From Embleya hyalina (GTDB lineage Bacteria > Actinomycetota > Actinomycetes > Streptomycetales > Streptomycetaceae), in assembly GCF_003967355.1 (NCBI RefSeq), contig NZ_BIFH01000053.1:32763-96762 (forward strand): DNA of 64,000 nt, given 5' to 3'. Every line of letters begins with the position of its first letter. The first letter of the stretch is position 1. Below, in pieces: positions 10,715 through 19,884 of the stretch. The notes beneath the pieces are model-generated. The model was given only the letters and a program-made list of their open reading frames with translations, did no database searches and was not told the DNA's origin. Position numbers and translations under genes: made by a program.

Positions 10715-11632
10715 TCACGCTAGGTGGCGTGTCAGCCAGGACAGGGCGTCCTGGTCGTGGTCCGTCATCCAGTGACCGGCATCGGGGTGTACCCGCAGTT
10801 CGGCATGGGGCAGCAGGGTCAGGTAGGCGGCGCCGTGCGAGGCCGGCACCAGAACGTCGGCGCCTCCGTACACGAGCAGCGTGGGCGTGGTCACCGCCGA
10901 CGGATCGAATCCCCACGGCCGGCCGAAGAGGGCCAGGTCGTCCTCCACCCAGCCGTTCAGCCCGCCGTCCACCCACTCGCGTTCCTCGACCGCCTCCTCG
11001 GCGCGCACGGCCTCGCGGGTGAGGATCTCGCGGTCGGACGCCGGGAGTTGGGCCAACCACGCGTCCATGGGCACGTCGCCGCCGGCGGCCGCCTCGACGA
11101 ACCTTCTCAGCGGGACCTCGCCGAGGCGGGCGGCGGTGATCTCCTCGACGGTTTCCGCGCACATGCCCTCCGTGGTGTCGAATCCGTCGGCCTCGACCGG
11201 GCCGAGCCCCACGCTGACGCACAGCGCGCCGACCCGGTCGCCCAACAGCGCCGCGGCGGCCAGTGCGTGCGGTCCGCCGCCCGAGACTCCCATGACCGCG
11301 AATCGACCGATGCCGCACGCGTCGGCGACCTGCTCCGTCCACCGGGCGGCGTCGCCCACCGTTCGCCCCGGCTGGTCGTGGGAGCGCGCCCATCCGGGGC
11401 GGTCGAAGGTGACCACCCGCACGCGTGCGCGGTCCGGGCCGTGCCAGCCGCCCGGTACGGCCGCGCTGGAACTCGGCGTCCCGTGGTGGTGGATGACCGC
11501 GGGTGCCGAGCGCGGACCCCATTCGCGAATCAGCAGCGTGCCGCCCCGGCCGGTGTCGACGGTCGATTCGCGGCACGGCGGTGTCGGCAGCGGTGCCGGG
11601 GTGTGACCCGGACGTGCGTACTCCGCGCTCAT
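10715..11632 (-). CDS. Alpha/beta-fold hydrolase
   Basis: A 305-residue enzyme with ATG at 11632 overlapping the TGA of the upstream M24 gene (ATGA), which implies translational coupling. An oxyanion-hole type HHHGTPSSS near 50, the nucleophile elbow GVSGGGPHALAA near 125 (Ser in G-x-S-x-G), and a late catalytic Asp/His pair (YGGADVLVPASH, then DAGHWMTDH) are all present. This is the family of small alpha/beta hydrolases acting on esters, amides or peptides. It probably acts downstream of the M24 protein in the same catabolic unit. Substrate unknown. Confidence 0.85.
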   Translation of the reverse strand: MSAEYARPGHTPAPLPTPPCRESTVDTGRGGTLLIREWGPRSAPAVIHHHGTPSSSAAVPGGWHGPDRARVRVVTFDRPGWARSHDQPGRTVGDAARWTEQVADACGIGRFAVMGVSGGGPHALAAAALLGDRVGALCVSVGLGPVEADGFDTTEGMCAETVEEITAARLGEVPLRRFVEAAAGGDVPMDAWLAQLPASDREILTREAVRAEEAVEEREWVDGGLNGWVEDDLALFGRPWGFDPSAVTTPTLLVYGGADVLVPASHGAAYLTLLPHAELRVHPDAGHWMTDHDQDALSWLTRHLA

Positions 11633-12879
11633 CGGTCCGCCACCTGGAGTTCGGGGGCGAGGGCGGAGAGGAACCGGGGCCCGTCGTCGGTGAACACGAC
11701 CGTGTCGACGAGCGCCACGGTGTTCCAGGTCTCCACGTCCGTGACCGTGCCGGCCTCGATGGGGGAGTCGACCGACTCGTCCATACCCCAGGTGAGTTCC
11801 CCGACCCAGTCGGCCGGCGGGACGCTCAGCCCGAGCTCGTAGCCGCACGCGCCGCCGCCCAGGCCGGTCTTGGCGTGGTACTCGTTCAGCCGCGCCGTCA
11901 GCTCTCCCCAACTGTTGCCGACCCGCCCGTACGTGCGGAGCACGTCGTAGGCGCCGGCCGCAACCCCGGTGAGATCGTGCAGTTCGCGAGGAGCCGCACC
12001 GATGAAGTACGGGCGGGTGGTGCGTACGTGATACCCGTCGTAGACGCCGGCGACGTCGGCGTGGAACAGGGTCTCGGCACCGAGTGGGCGACGTGAGCTG
12101 ATCCGGTGCAGCGAGGGCATGAGCGGCCCGGACGCGATGGTCTCGTGCAGCGCCGCCGGTTCGCCACCCGCGCCGACGTTGGCGTTCATGTAGAGCGCCC
12201 ACGCCTGGAGTTCGGTCGTGTCGGCGGTGACGTGCGTCCGCAACGCCGCGAGGCCCGCGTCGCAGGCGTGTTGGGCACGTTCGAGCTTGGCGATCTCGAC
12301 CTCGGACTTGACGCACCTGGCCCGGCGCAGGGGTACGGACACGTCGACGGTGCGGCATCCCGTGTCGTGGAGCGCCGCCTCGATACGGCGGGTGATCGCC
12401 GGGTTGGGCAGACAGCTCCACAACTCCAGCCCGACCGTACAGTCACGCCAGCCGTGTTCGGCCAGCTGGGCGGGCAGAAAGGCCAGATACTCGTCGAGCG
12501 TCGGTTCCGCGAGCCCGTTGCCGACGGGAACCGCGCGGATGTCCTCGACAACGGAGGTCGCCCTGACCAGTCCGATGTGATCGGGGACCTCGATCATGAA
12601 AACCGGGTCCTCGGTGGCGTGGACGACGGTGCACTGGGTGGGGGGCAGCGTCGTCGAGGAGTGGTGGCGGTACCAGCGGGAGCGGTAGCCATGGAGCCAG
12701 GCCATCGTGTCGGGGGCGGTGACGACGGCGACATCGACGCCGGCGGCCCGCAGTCGGCGGCGCAGTTCGCCGAGTCGTCGTGCGTACTCGACATCGTCGA
12801 AGGCGCGGTCGACGAAGTCTGCCGCCGTGTACAGGTGTTGCCGCCCGTCGATGAAATCGCGAAGCTGCCGGTGTTCCAT
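11629..12879 (-). CDS. M24-family (creatinase/prolidase-like) hydrolase
   Basis: A 416-residue protein. The N-terminal creatinase domain (RLRAAGVDVAVVTAPDTMAW) is followed by a pita-bread domain: KSEVEIAKLERAQHACDAGL, then HADVAGVYDGYHVRTTRP, GACGYELGLSVPPADW, GTVTDVETWNTVALVD. In metal-dependent prolidases the ligands are Asp, Asp, His, Glu, Glu. Here the second Asp position, the G-H-G-I/L-G histidine and the E-P-G glutamate are replaced, as in metal-independent creatinases. I therefore expect amidinohydrolase-like or other cofactor-free chemistry rather than peptidase activity. It is first in an operon with the alpha/beta hydrolase. The PucR regulator lies 230 bases upstream on the same strand. 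Confidence 0.8.
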   Translation of the reverse strand: MEHRQLRDFIDGRQHLYTAADFVDRAFDDVEYARRLGELRRRLRAAGVDVAVVTAPDTMAWLHGYRSRWYRHHSSTTLPPTQCTVVHATEDPVFMIEVPDHIGLVRATSVVEDIRAVPVGNGLAEPTLDEYLAFLPAQLAEHGWRDCTVGLELWSCLPNPAITRRIEAALHDTGCRTVDVSVPLRRARCVKSEVEIAKLERAQHACDAGLAALRTHVTADTTELQAWALYMNANVGAGGEPAALHETIASGPLMPSLHRISSRRPLGAETLFHADVAGVYDGYHVRTTRPYFIGAAPRELHDLTGVAAGAYDVLRTYGRVGNSWGELTARLNEYHAKTGLGGGACGYELGLSVPPADWVGELTWGMDESVDSPIEAGTVTDVETWNTVALVDTVVFTDDGPRFLSALAPELQVADR

Positions 12880-13108
12880 GTGGGACGTCCATCCGCTGTT
12901 TCGTGCGGGCCGCGGGTCGCGGCCTCGTCCAGGCCGTCAGTCTGGTGGCGCCGCGGGCCGGAGTCTCGCGACAGGTGTCGTCCTCCGGGCGCGCGGACAC
13001 CACGAATGACGCGCACGGCGTCGAGGCCCGCCACGGGCCGCTGCGCCGACCGTCCGGCGCCGACTGTCCGGCGGCGGCTGCTCGGGACCGGCCCTCGGTG
13101 CGGGACGC

Positions 13109-14317
13109 TCAGGGGTGGCTGACCGTGAGCCAGGCATGCACGGCCAGCCTGGTCCGGCCGTCGTCCAGGTCGAGCCCGGTGACCTCCTGCAGCTTTCTGA
13201 CCCGGGCGTAGATCGTCGCGCGGTGTACGCCCAGCGCCGCGGCGGTGTCCGTGGCGTTGCCCGCGTGCGCCAGGTGGGCGCGCAGGAAGGCCAGGGTGTC
13301 CGCGCCCATCCCGGACAGACGGGCGAATTGCGTCGGGACCAGGTGCGGCTCGGGCCGCGGGGCCAGATATGTCGCCAACGCCGCGGCGACCGGGTGGTCC
13401 TGCCAGACGGTGACGCGGGACTGCTCGGCGCGGCCGATCCCGATGGCGACGAGCGCCTGCTCGTACGAGTGGACGGAGTCCTGCAGCGCATCGACCGGCG
13501 CGCCGACACCCACGAAGGAGTGTTCGGCGAATCGAGCGTCGTAGGCGTGCAGTTCGCGGGCGACACCCGCGGCGATCGCCTGGAGTTCGTCGCGCGGCGG
13601 CGTGTTCCGGTAGCCGATGAGCGCGAACGATTCCGGGACCGTCGGCGCGAACGAGTAGGCGTCCGTCATCAGGGTGGGCAACGCCCGCCACAACGCGAAG
13701 GCCAGAATGTCCTGCGGAGAGGTCCCGCCCCACGGCGCCCAGTCCTCGGGCACGGCGACGGCGAACGCCACGAAGGCCCGGACACGGTTGAACATGCCGA
13801 GGTCGTGCAGTTCGCGAGCGGCGCTCTCGCGGCCGGCCGGCACCGGATCGAGCAGCCCGAGCAGGGCCGATTCGATCTCCTCGTCGATCGCCTTCACGTC
13901 GTGCACGTGCCGGAAGAGGATGTGCTCCAACGTCTCGCAGAACTCCACGACGAGCTCTTGAGCCTGCGCGGTCGGCGGCTCCCCGTCCGGCAGCGTGATC
14001 CAGAGGTAGCCGAGGGTCTCGAAGCGCGACCGCAGCGGTACGCACCAGCGGTCGTACGCCAGTCCCACGGCCGGATCGGCCGGGATGACGGCCGCCCCCC
14101 GCCACTTGTGCACGCCGCACGCCGCGACGTGCGCCTTCTGCCCCGCGGTCGCCTCACGCGTGAGCAGGGCGTTCAGCCGAGCGTCGTCGGCGTCGTCGAA
14201 GTGCGAAGAGCACACCATCAGGCGCAGGTCGGGATCGTCGACGGCGACCGCACGACGAAGACTTTCGGACAGTCGGTCGACAATCTCCTGAAGTACATTC
14301 ACCACCACGGCGGTCAT
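13109..14317 (-). CDS. PucR-type transcriptional regulator
   Basis: A 402-residue cytoplasmic regulator. The start is ATG 14317 or, better spaced from GGGAG, GTG 14308. The N-terminal part is a GAF-like sensing region (DDPDLRLMVCSSHFDDADDA, then YDRWCVPLRSRFETLGYLWI). The middle is GGDEF-like as in PucR proteins (FALIGYRNTPPRDELQAIAA; EQALVAIGIGR). The C-terminus is the PucR HTH: GNATDTAAALGVHRATIYAR and VRKLQEVTGLDL. PucR regulators typically control purine, amino-acid or peptide catabolic genes beside them, fitting the M24/hydrolase genes and the divergent transporter. Confidence 0.88.
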   Translation of the reverse strand: MTAVVVNVLQEIVDRLSESLRRAVAVDDPDLRLMVCSSHFDDADDARLNALLTREATAGQKAHVAACGVHKWRGAAVIPADPAVGLAYDRWCVPLRSRFETLGYLWITLPDGEPPTAQAQELVVEFCETLEHILFRHVHDVKAIDEEIESALLGLLDPVPAGRESAARELHDLGMFNRVRAFVAFAVAVPEDWAPWGGTSPQDILAFALWRALPTLMTDAYSFAPTVPESFALIGYRNTPPRDELQAIAAGVARELHAYDARFAEHSFVGVGAPVDALQDSVHSYEQALVAIGIGRAEQSRVTVWQDHPVAAALATYLAPRPEPHLVPTQFARLSGMGADTLAFLRAHLAHAGNATDTAAALGVHRATIYARVRKLQEVTGLDLDDGRTRLAVHAWLTVSHP

Positions 14318-14367
14318 CTCCCTACGGCCCCTGCACGACATCCGGAGGGAGGACGATGCCACACTTC

Positions 14368-14379
14368 CGACAATTGTCG
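14368..14379. promoter_or_regulatory. Candidate operator in the regulator/transporter promoter region
   Basis: CGACAATTGTCG is a perfect 12-bp palindrome about 50 bases upstream of the PucR-type gene and 220 upstream of the divergent transporter. Its position suits autoregulation and coordinate control of both promoters. It has not been tested against a known PucR site. Confidence 0.4.
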
Positions 14380-14601
14380 CGAGCTCGGAGCCGCGCGGCG
14401 GCATAGCTTGACTCGGCGCTCACATCCATGCGGCAGCACTCCGCCCCATCGCCTCGCCTGCCCGAGGCCGGGCCGCCCCCACCGGGCGCACCGACCCCGG
14501 AGTGCCTGCCGAGATGGCCTGAATCCGCCGAGGCATCCGCCGCCCCCGTCCCGCCCTCGCCGCACGGCCGAGGGTAGGCCCGAACCCCGCCTGGAGTCCG
14601 T

Positions 14602-16137
14602 ATGAATCGGCCCGCCGACTCTTCCGGTAGGCACCCCGCCCCGCGGAGTGCGTTCGGCTTCCCACGAGGTCTGTTTCCGCTGTCGTTCCTGGAGATCGGC
14701 GACCAGTTCGCCTTCTGGGGCATGCAGAGCCTCCTGGTCTTCTACGTCTACTACGAGACGGGCGACGGAGGTCTCGGGTTCTCGACGTCGCTGGCCACGT
14801 CGGTGGCGTCCGCGTACGCCGGATCACTGTTCCTGGTGACCATCTGCGCCGGGTGGATCGCCGACCGGATCCTGGGTGCGGAACGCACGATGGTCCTCGG
14901 CGCTGTCGTCGCACTGGCCGGGCATCTGTCCCTCGCCCTGGTGCCGGGCGTGCCGGGGCTGGTGATCGGCCTGGTGGGGGCCTGCTTCGGCAGCGCCGCC
15001 ATGACGGTGAACTCCGCCGTCACGGCCGGGCGCCTCTACGAGGACACGGACGGGCGCCGTGACGCCGGGTTCACGCTCTACTACTCGGCCAGTGCCGTGG
15101 GCGGATTCCTGGGCATCACGCTGGGCGGCTTCTTCGAGTCGCGGACGGGATTCCAGGTCGCGTTCGGGATCAATGCCGCCGCACTGGTGATCGTCCTGGC
15201 CGGCTACCTCCCGTTCCGGCGGACGCCGAAAGAGGTCGCCCCGCGGCCCGCGGACGTGCCGGCCGGGGCGCCGCTGCACCGGTCCCTCGCCGCCGGTGCC
15301 GCGGCCGTCGTCGTACTGTTCGGGCTCGGCGGTTGGGCGGTGGCCGGCGGGGCGAACCCGGCGACCCTGGTCGCTGCGGTGGCCGGGGTCGCGGCCGTGT
15401 CCTACTTCATCCGGTTCTTCCGCTCGCCGAGTGTGTCGATCGCCGAGAGGCGCGGGCTGTGGCGGTACATCCCGGTCTTCGTGGCCAACATCTTCTTCTG
15501 CGCCTTCTACCAGCAGTTGGCCACCACGGTCGCGATCTACTCCGACGAACGGGCCTCTCGGCACCTGCTCGGCTTCGAGCTGCCCGCGTCCAGCCTGTTC
15601 GGGGTCGCCCCGCTGGCCGGCGTCCTCGCGGCTCCGCTCCTGGGACTGCTGTGGGCGCGTTCGGGTACACGGCAGCCGTCGGCCCTCAGCCGCTTCGTCG
15701 CGGTGCTGACGACCACGGCGGCGGCGTTCACGCTGCTGGGGACATTCGCCTCGGCGTCTGCGGCGACTCCGCTGTGGGTGGTGGTCGTCACGATCGCCGT
15801 GTTCGGCGTCTCCGACATGGCCGCCAGCCCGGCCGGACTGGCGCTGGTCTCGGCCGCCGCGCCGAAGGTGTTCAGTGCGCAGATGGTCTCCCTGCACTAC
15901 CTCGGCGCCTCGATCGGCACGGCGCTGGCCGGCAGCATGGCCGACCACCACCACGTCGGGTCGAACGACTCGGCCTACTTCCTCACCCTGGCCGCCGGCG
16001 CGGTCGCGGTCGCGGTCGCCGTGCCGCCCCTCGCGTACTGGATGGGGCGACGCGCCTCGGCGGCGAAGGACACGAAACACACCGCGAGCGAGCCGCCCAC
16101 GGCACGCCCGGACGCCGCGCTCGACAAGGTGCGTTGA
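14602..16137 (+). CDS. POT/PTR-type peptide transporter (MFS fold)
   Basis: A 511-residue polytopic membrane protein with about 12 hydrophobic segments. The N-terminus has the POT signature (PLSFLEIGDQFAFWGMQSLL, compare F-x-E-R-F-x-Y-Y-G-M), then ICAGWIADRILGAERTMVLG between TM2 and TM3, and AGFTLYYSASAVGGFLG in TM4-5. The proton-coupled oligopeptide family imports di- and tripeptides or related small compounds. The usual E-x-x-E-R-F-x-Y motif is degenerate here (E-I-G-D-Q-F-A-F), so substrate range may differ. Divergent from the PucR-type regulator; it likely imports the substrate broken down by the M24 and alpha/beta hydrolases. Confidence 0.85.
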   Translation: MNRPADSSGRHPAPRSAFGFPRGLFPLSFLEIGDQFAFWGMQSLLVFYVYYETGDGGLGFSTSLATSVASAYAGSLFLVTICAGWIADRILGAERTMVLGAVVALAGHLSLALVPGVPGLVIGLVGACFGSAAMTVNSAVTAGRLYEDTDGRRDAGFTLYYSASAVGGFLGITLGGFFESRTGFQVAFGINAAALVIVLAGYLPFRRTPKEVAPRPADVPAGAPLHRSLAAGAAAVVVLFGLGGWAVAGGANPATLVAAVAGVAAVSYFIRFFRSPSVSIAERRGLWRYIPVFVANIFFCAFYQQLATTVAIYSDERASRHLLGFELPASSLFGVAPLAGVLAAPLLGLLWARSGTRQPSALSRFVAVLTTTAAAFTLLGTFASASAATPLWVVVVTIAVFGVSDMAASPAGLALVSAAAPKVFSAQMVSLHYLGASIGTALAGSMADHHHVGSNDSAYFLTLAAGAVAVAVAVPPLAYWMGRRASAAKDTKHTASEPPTARPDAALDKVR

Positions 16138-16689
16138 GCCCATACGACGGCGGGCCCACGATGGCGGCCGGGCTCGACAACAACCTGATCCCGGTCTCCG
16201 ACGAGGGCCCGCACAGCGGCCCGCACAGCCTCTACGGCCGCGATGACCGGGTCATCAGGAAGCTCCACCGGTATCCGATCGACGGCGTACATACCACCCG
16301 GCTCACGCACCGAGTGTTCCGGTGCGCCGAGACCGGCTGTTCCCGCCGACGAAGCCGCCGTTCGATCCGCTCCCCGGCCGGAGCGGTCACCGGTGGAGCG
16401 CGCCCGCCGGCCGATCCGGGCGTACCGGCCTGACCGCCGGGCGCGGCCGTCGTCACCCACACCCCCGCCCCGGCCGCATGCCCTGCGATCGGCCGCCGAA
16501 CGCCACCACCGTCTCCTCGCGGGTGTGCGGAACACCCGGTCCCGACGAATCCGGTGCGGAGGGCCGGCTCGCGTTGTGGAAGCCTGCCATGGCGCGTGGG
16601 GATCGCCGCCGGGGAGGACGCGCGTCATGACCACGGATCAAGGCCGTTGGTCGGCTGGTGCCGTTACCCGCCGGACGCAGTGCCCAAGT
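16138..16689. other. Intergenic stretch without recognisable gene
   Basis: About 550 bases after the transporter. Open frames on both strands look like GC-driven shadows. No repeat, RNA or terminator was evident apart from scattered GC-rich dyads. Confidence 0.35.
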
Positions 16690-16818
16690 TCCTCTACCGC
16701 ATAGTTCCGGGCTCGGTCACCGATCGGGAGCCGATCCGACAACTACCCGACATACACGAGACGTTCGACCTGCCGCTCGTCCTGATATGGGACAACCTCG
16801 GCAGTCACCGCAGCCGGC
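16690..16818 (+). mobile_element. IS630-type transposase fragment
   Basis: The plus frame reads DIHETFDLPLVLIWDNLGSH followed by RSR. This matches the second catalytic block of IS630/Tc1-type DDE transposases (L-V-W-D-N-L-N-x-H). No other catalytic block is left, and the flanks are unrelated. A short relic. Confidence 0.45.
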
Positions 16819-17733
16819 GGACGCGCGTTCGCCGACCGTGTCGACTGGCTGACCCAGGTTGTTCAACACGGTGGCGAGGTCCGATTCCCACGCGACGGGA
16901 TCGGCCTCGGCCAGGCGACGCAGGAGTCGTATGCGTGTCGGCCTGCAGCACCTCCCAACCCCCGCCATCGGCACGGGTGTCGACGGCGAAGCGAGCGGCC
17001 GGGCGTGTCTTGCGCTGTCCGCCCGGACCGTGCACCAGCAGCACCGACGCCGCCGCTGCGGTGTCGTCGCGCCACGCGGCCGACCGCGCCAACTTCCCGC
17101 GACGACCGGTGAAGTCGACGAGGGCGTACCGTGCCTGCGGCAACTGCGCGTGCCCGCCCGGCGGTCGGCGCCGCACGCTCCACCGGGAAGGCGTCCACCC
17201 GGTACAGCGCCCGCTCCCCGCCGGTGTGCGTGTGCGTGGTGATGTGCACGTCCCCGGTGACGCCGGAGACCTGGTTCACCGGCCCGTACACCACCGACCC
17301 CGCCACCCACTGCGTATCCGACCCGGCCGCGAGCTCCCCGGGCTCGGGGGCCGGCGAGGTGCTGCGGCGGAGCCACCAACCGGACCGGCGACGCGAGCCG
17401 GTCACGGACCCTCCTCGATGTCGACGTCCCGCCGGTGTCCCGTACCCGCTCGATCGGACCGGAGACCGTACCGCCTTGCACCCGCTGCCCGTCCGCCGCC
17501 GCAGCACCCTGGCGGGCGGTGTACCCGGCGCGACCGGAGGCGGGACGACGGGCCCGGTGCCGCGGCGGGTGGTCCGCACGTTGCCGCCGGTGTCGGAGAC
17601 CTGCGCGATGCCGCCGCCGATCGCGCTGTCGGTCACCAACTGCCCACCCGGCGCCGTGCGTTCGCGCCGTGTTCCGGCCCCAACACCACCGGGCCGGCCG
17701 GCGCCGCGAAACCGACCGCCCCGCGACATTCAC
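16819..17733 (-). pseudogene. Relic of a TPR/NTPase signalling protein
   Basis: Pieces lie in three minus frames: an N-terminal beta-rich repeat region (VTGDVHITTHTHTGGE; QGGTVSGPIERVRDTGG), a P-loop segment ARYALVDFTGRRGKLARSA then VLLVHGPGGQRKTRPAARFA, and a tetratricopeptide repeat LAEADPVAWESDLATVLNNL-GQPVDTVGERA. This order matches the large Streptomyces proteins with an NTPase core and C-terminal TPRs. The Walker A glycine before K is Arg (GGQRKT instead of GGQGKT), at least three frameshifts are needed, and most of the NTPase and TPR array is deleted. Confidence 0.55.
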
Positions 17734-17841
17734 CGGGTTCGCGTCGGGGCGGCGATGGCTTCACCGAACGCGCCTCGAGCACCCCTCGTCGTCATCCGGT
17801 GGAGCCTCCTCCTGACGGGCGGGGCGCTCGGGCGGAGGTAC

Positions 17842-18210
17842 TCAGCAGGGAGCGGCGACGTTGCCGCAGTAGATCCAGCCGTAGAAGGTGTGGGGCGTGC
17901 CGTTGCCGACGACGTACTGGACGTAATACCAGCGGTTGCCGGAACTGTTGTAGGCGTAGTGGCTCCAACGCACCGTTTCGCCGGGGCCCGGCCGCCACAC
18001 CTCGGCGCATCCGGCCGCGTAGCACTCCCTGATCGGGCCATTGTTCAGCGTGGTGGTCGGGGTCCACGCGGCAGCGGAGGCCTCGCGGGTGTCGGAGCCG
18101 GGGCTGTTCCTGTCGGCTGCCGCGGACGCGGTGGGACTCGTGGTGGCGAACATCATGGTCAGCGCGGCCGTGCCCATGGCGCCTGCAACGATCTTTTCGC
18201 GGAATCTCAT
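17842..18210 (-). CDS. Small secreted protein, function unknown
   Basis: 122 residues from ATG 18210, with AAAGGAG positioned 5 bases upstream. A classical signal peptide (MRFREKIVAGAMGTAALTMM, then ATTSPTASAAA) is followed by a mature domain of about 85 residues with three cysteines visible (ECYAAGC, and C-G-N-V-A-A-P-C at the end) and aromatic strands (SGNRWYYVQYVVGNG, TFYGWIYCG). The pattern resembles secreted SH3-like or lectin-like small domains, but I cannot name a family. It is monocistronic. Even cysteine count including the last residue suggests disulfides. Confidence 0.75.
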   Translation of the reverse strand: MRFREKIVAGAMGTAALTMMFATTSPTASAAADRNSPGSDTREASAAAWTPTTTLNNGPIRECYAAGCAEVWRPGPGETVRWSHYAYNSSGNRWYYVQYVVGNGTPHTFYGWIYCGNVAAPC

Positions 18211-19388
18211 GGTTTCTCCTTTTCGTAGAAATTTGGCGTGTATGCGTCCATGATTGAGGCGGAAGGCCGATTCGATAGGACTCGGCGAGGAGGAATGGTC
18301 GATACCTCCTCGACGCTTGTCCCGTTCCACGTACCGCAATCGACGAAGATCCGAAGTCGGTCCCCGACGCGGCGACGTACGAGCCGGTGACGGTGTGAGC
18401 TCTCGGGTTTCGTCGTGGTCCCGGGCCGTGGTCCCGGGGTTCGGCCAGCTGGATCCGTGTTTTCCCTCGGCGTCGTTCGACCTGCCCGGATCCCGGGGTG
18501 TCCGGTTCCGGTCGGGGACCTGCGGCGGTGACCTGCACTTCCGTGGGTCGGCCGGAATGCCGGATGTATCACGGGAACCCCCATGGATTTCTTGTGTGCG
18601 GGCAGAAGATCGGGCTGTGCGCCACGCGGCCGTCGCGGTGATGCCGATGAACCGTGCGGTTCTGCGCGACATGTGACGTCTCCTGGGTGATCGCGAGTCG
18701 GGCCGTCGACGGCGATCGGCCGCCGCGCCCGCCGGGCGGATGTGGTCGAGGAACGACGCCGAGGTGAGGTCTTGCCCGCACTCTCGTTCGAAGGCCGAGG
18801 GGGCGCCGCCTTCCCGGACGGGAGCCGTCGTTCCGTCTCCGGATCGCATCAGTGTTCCGGGCCGCTGTCCAGGCCGGTGCGGTGTTCCGTACAGTCCCGA
18901 ACATGTTCCGTACAACCCCGGATTGGCCGGAACGGCGACCTCGCCCGAGCTCCGCACTCCCGGAACGGGCGGATGGTTCGGAGCGTCGCGAGCGCCGCGC
19001 CTTGACCGTCCTTGTGGAGACCCGCCCCCCAGTCGCCGGCGGAGATACCGGGCTCACAGCCGTCGACCTTCTCGAGGCAGCGAACGCACGTCCCTGAACA
19101 TCGGCAACGACAGCGGGAACGGCGAGGATCCGGTTGCGTGACAACGACGCTCCCGAGGATTCGGACACCGCAACGAGCTCGCCCTGACGCCGTATCGGGG
19201 TGGGGGTGCATCGTCGACCTGCCGGCAACCGGAGGAGGTGACGGACATCGTGGATCCGGAGGGAGACGATGAAGCGGGCGTGGACGCCGGGGGCGGCGAC
19301 GCGGCGCTTCCGGATCGACACGGCGTCGTTCGTATGCGCTGTCACCAGCGGAAGTTCCGGATCCCGTAGGCACCGACGACAGCTCGGG
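18211..19388. other. Long non-coding or decayed stretch
   Basis: Nearly 1.2 kb without a convincing gene. At 18674 (minus) an ATG with AGGAG 7 bases upstream opens MSRRTARFIGITATAAW, which looks like a signal-peptide start, but the sense is soon lost; it may be a decayed secreted precursor paralogous to the one at 17842. At 18882-18915 the 11-mer TGTTCCGTACA occurs twice, 23 bases apart, and overlaps a 10-bp palindrome GAACATGTTC (18899-18908), which may be an operator. Confidence 0.35.
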
Positions 19389-19672
19389 TCATGCGTTGTT
19401 CCGTCCCGTGTCCGCGACATCGGGTTCCCGGGGCGGGCCGGTCGGCGGTTGCTGCGGGGCGCGCGCGAGGAGGGCGACGTCGATCCCGAAGCCGATGACA
19501 GTCGTTACCCGTCGGCAGCGGCAAGCCCGTGACAAGCGTCCGGGAGGGGCACCCGGTCGGTGCACCGTCCGGCCGTCGGGTCCCACACTCGGATCGTGCG
19601 ATCGTTGCCGCCGGTGACGGCGACCGGTAGGCCGTCCACCGCCGTGCACGCGACCGCATGGACTCCGGCGAC
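19389..19672 (-). pseudogene. WD40-repeat protein, C-terminal relic
   Basis: Minus strand 19672 to 19505 reads one blade, VHAVACTAVDGLPVAVTGG then NDRTIRVWDPTAGR, ending at a stop. The adjacent frame continues with VTTVIGFGIDVALLARAPQ and a tail to the TGA at 19389. The G-G-N-D-x-T-I-R-V-W-D signature is diagnostic for WD40, and the last strand resembles the C-terminal ends of actinobacterial WD40-NTPase proteins. It is 5'-truncated and frameshifted; a stop directly precedes the blade. Confidence 0.65.
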
Positions 19673-19884
19673 TCAGCCGGCACGCATCGATCCGCACCGG
19701 CAAGCCGGACCGGACGGACGGCGCCGGCGTGAATCGGATCTCGGGCCATGCGTTGTCAGGGTGCGCGCCGGGGTGGTGTCGTTGGTTCGTCTAGGCACAG
19801 TTCGGCGGGGCGTCCCGACCGTCGGACGCGAGGGCGGGAAAATCCGGCGAAGTCATGTGTGGGTTCCGGCTACGCTGCCGCCGC

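Noticed and set aside
16800..16860. Continuation of the IS630 transposase reading (ADRVDWLTQV) on the plus strand
   Set aside because: The same bases read on the minus strand as a tetratricopeptide motif (LNNLG...VGERA), a better family match; the plus reading is a shadow.
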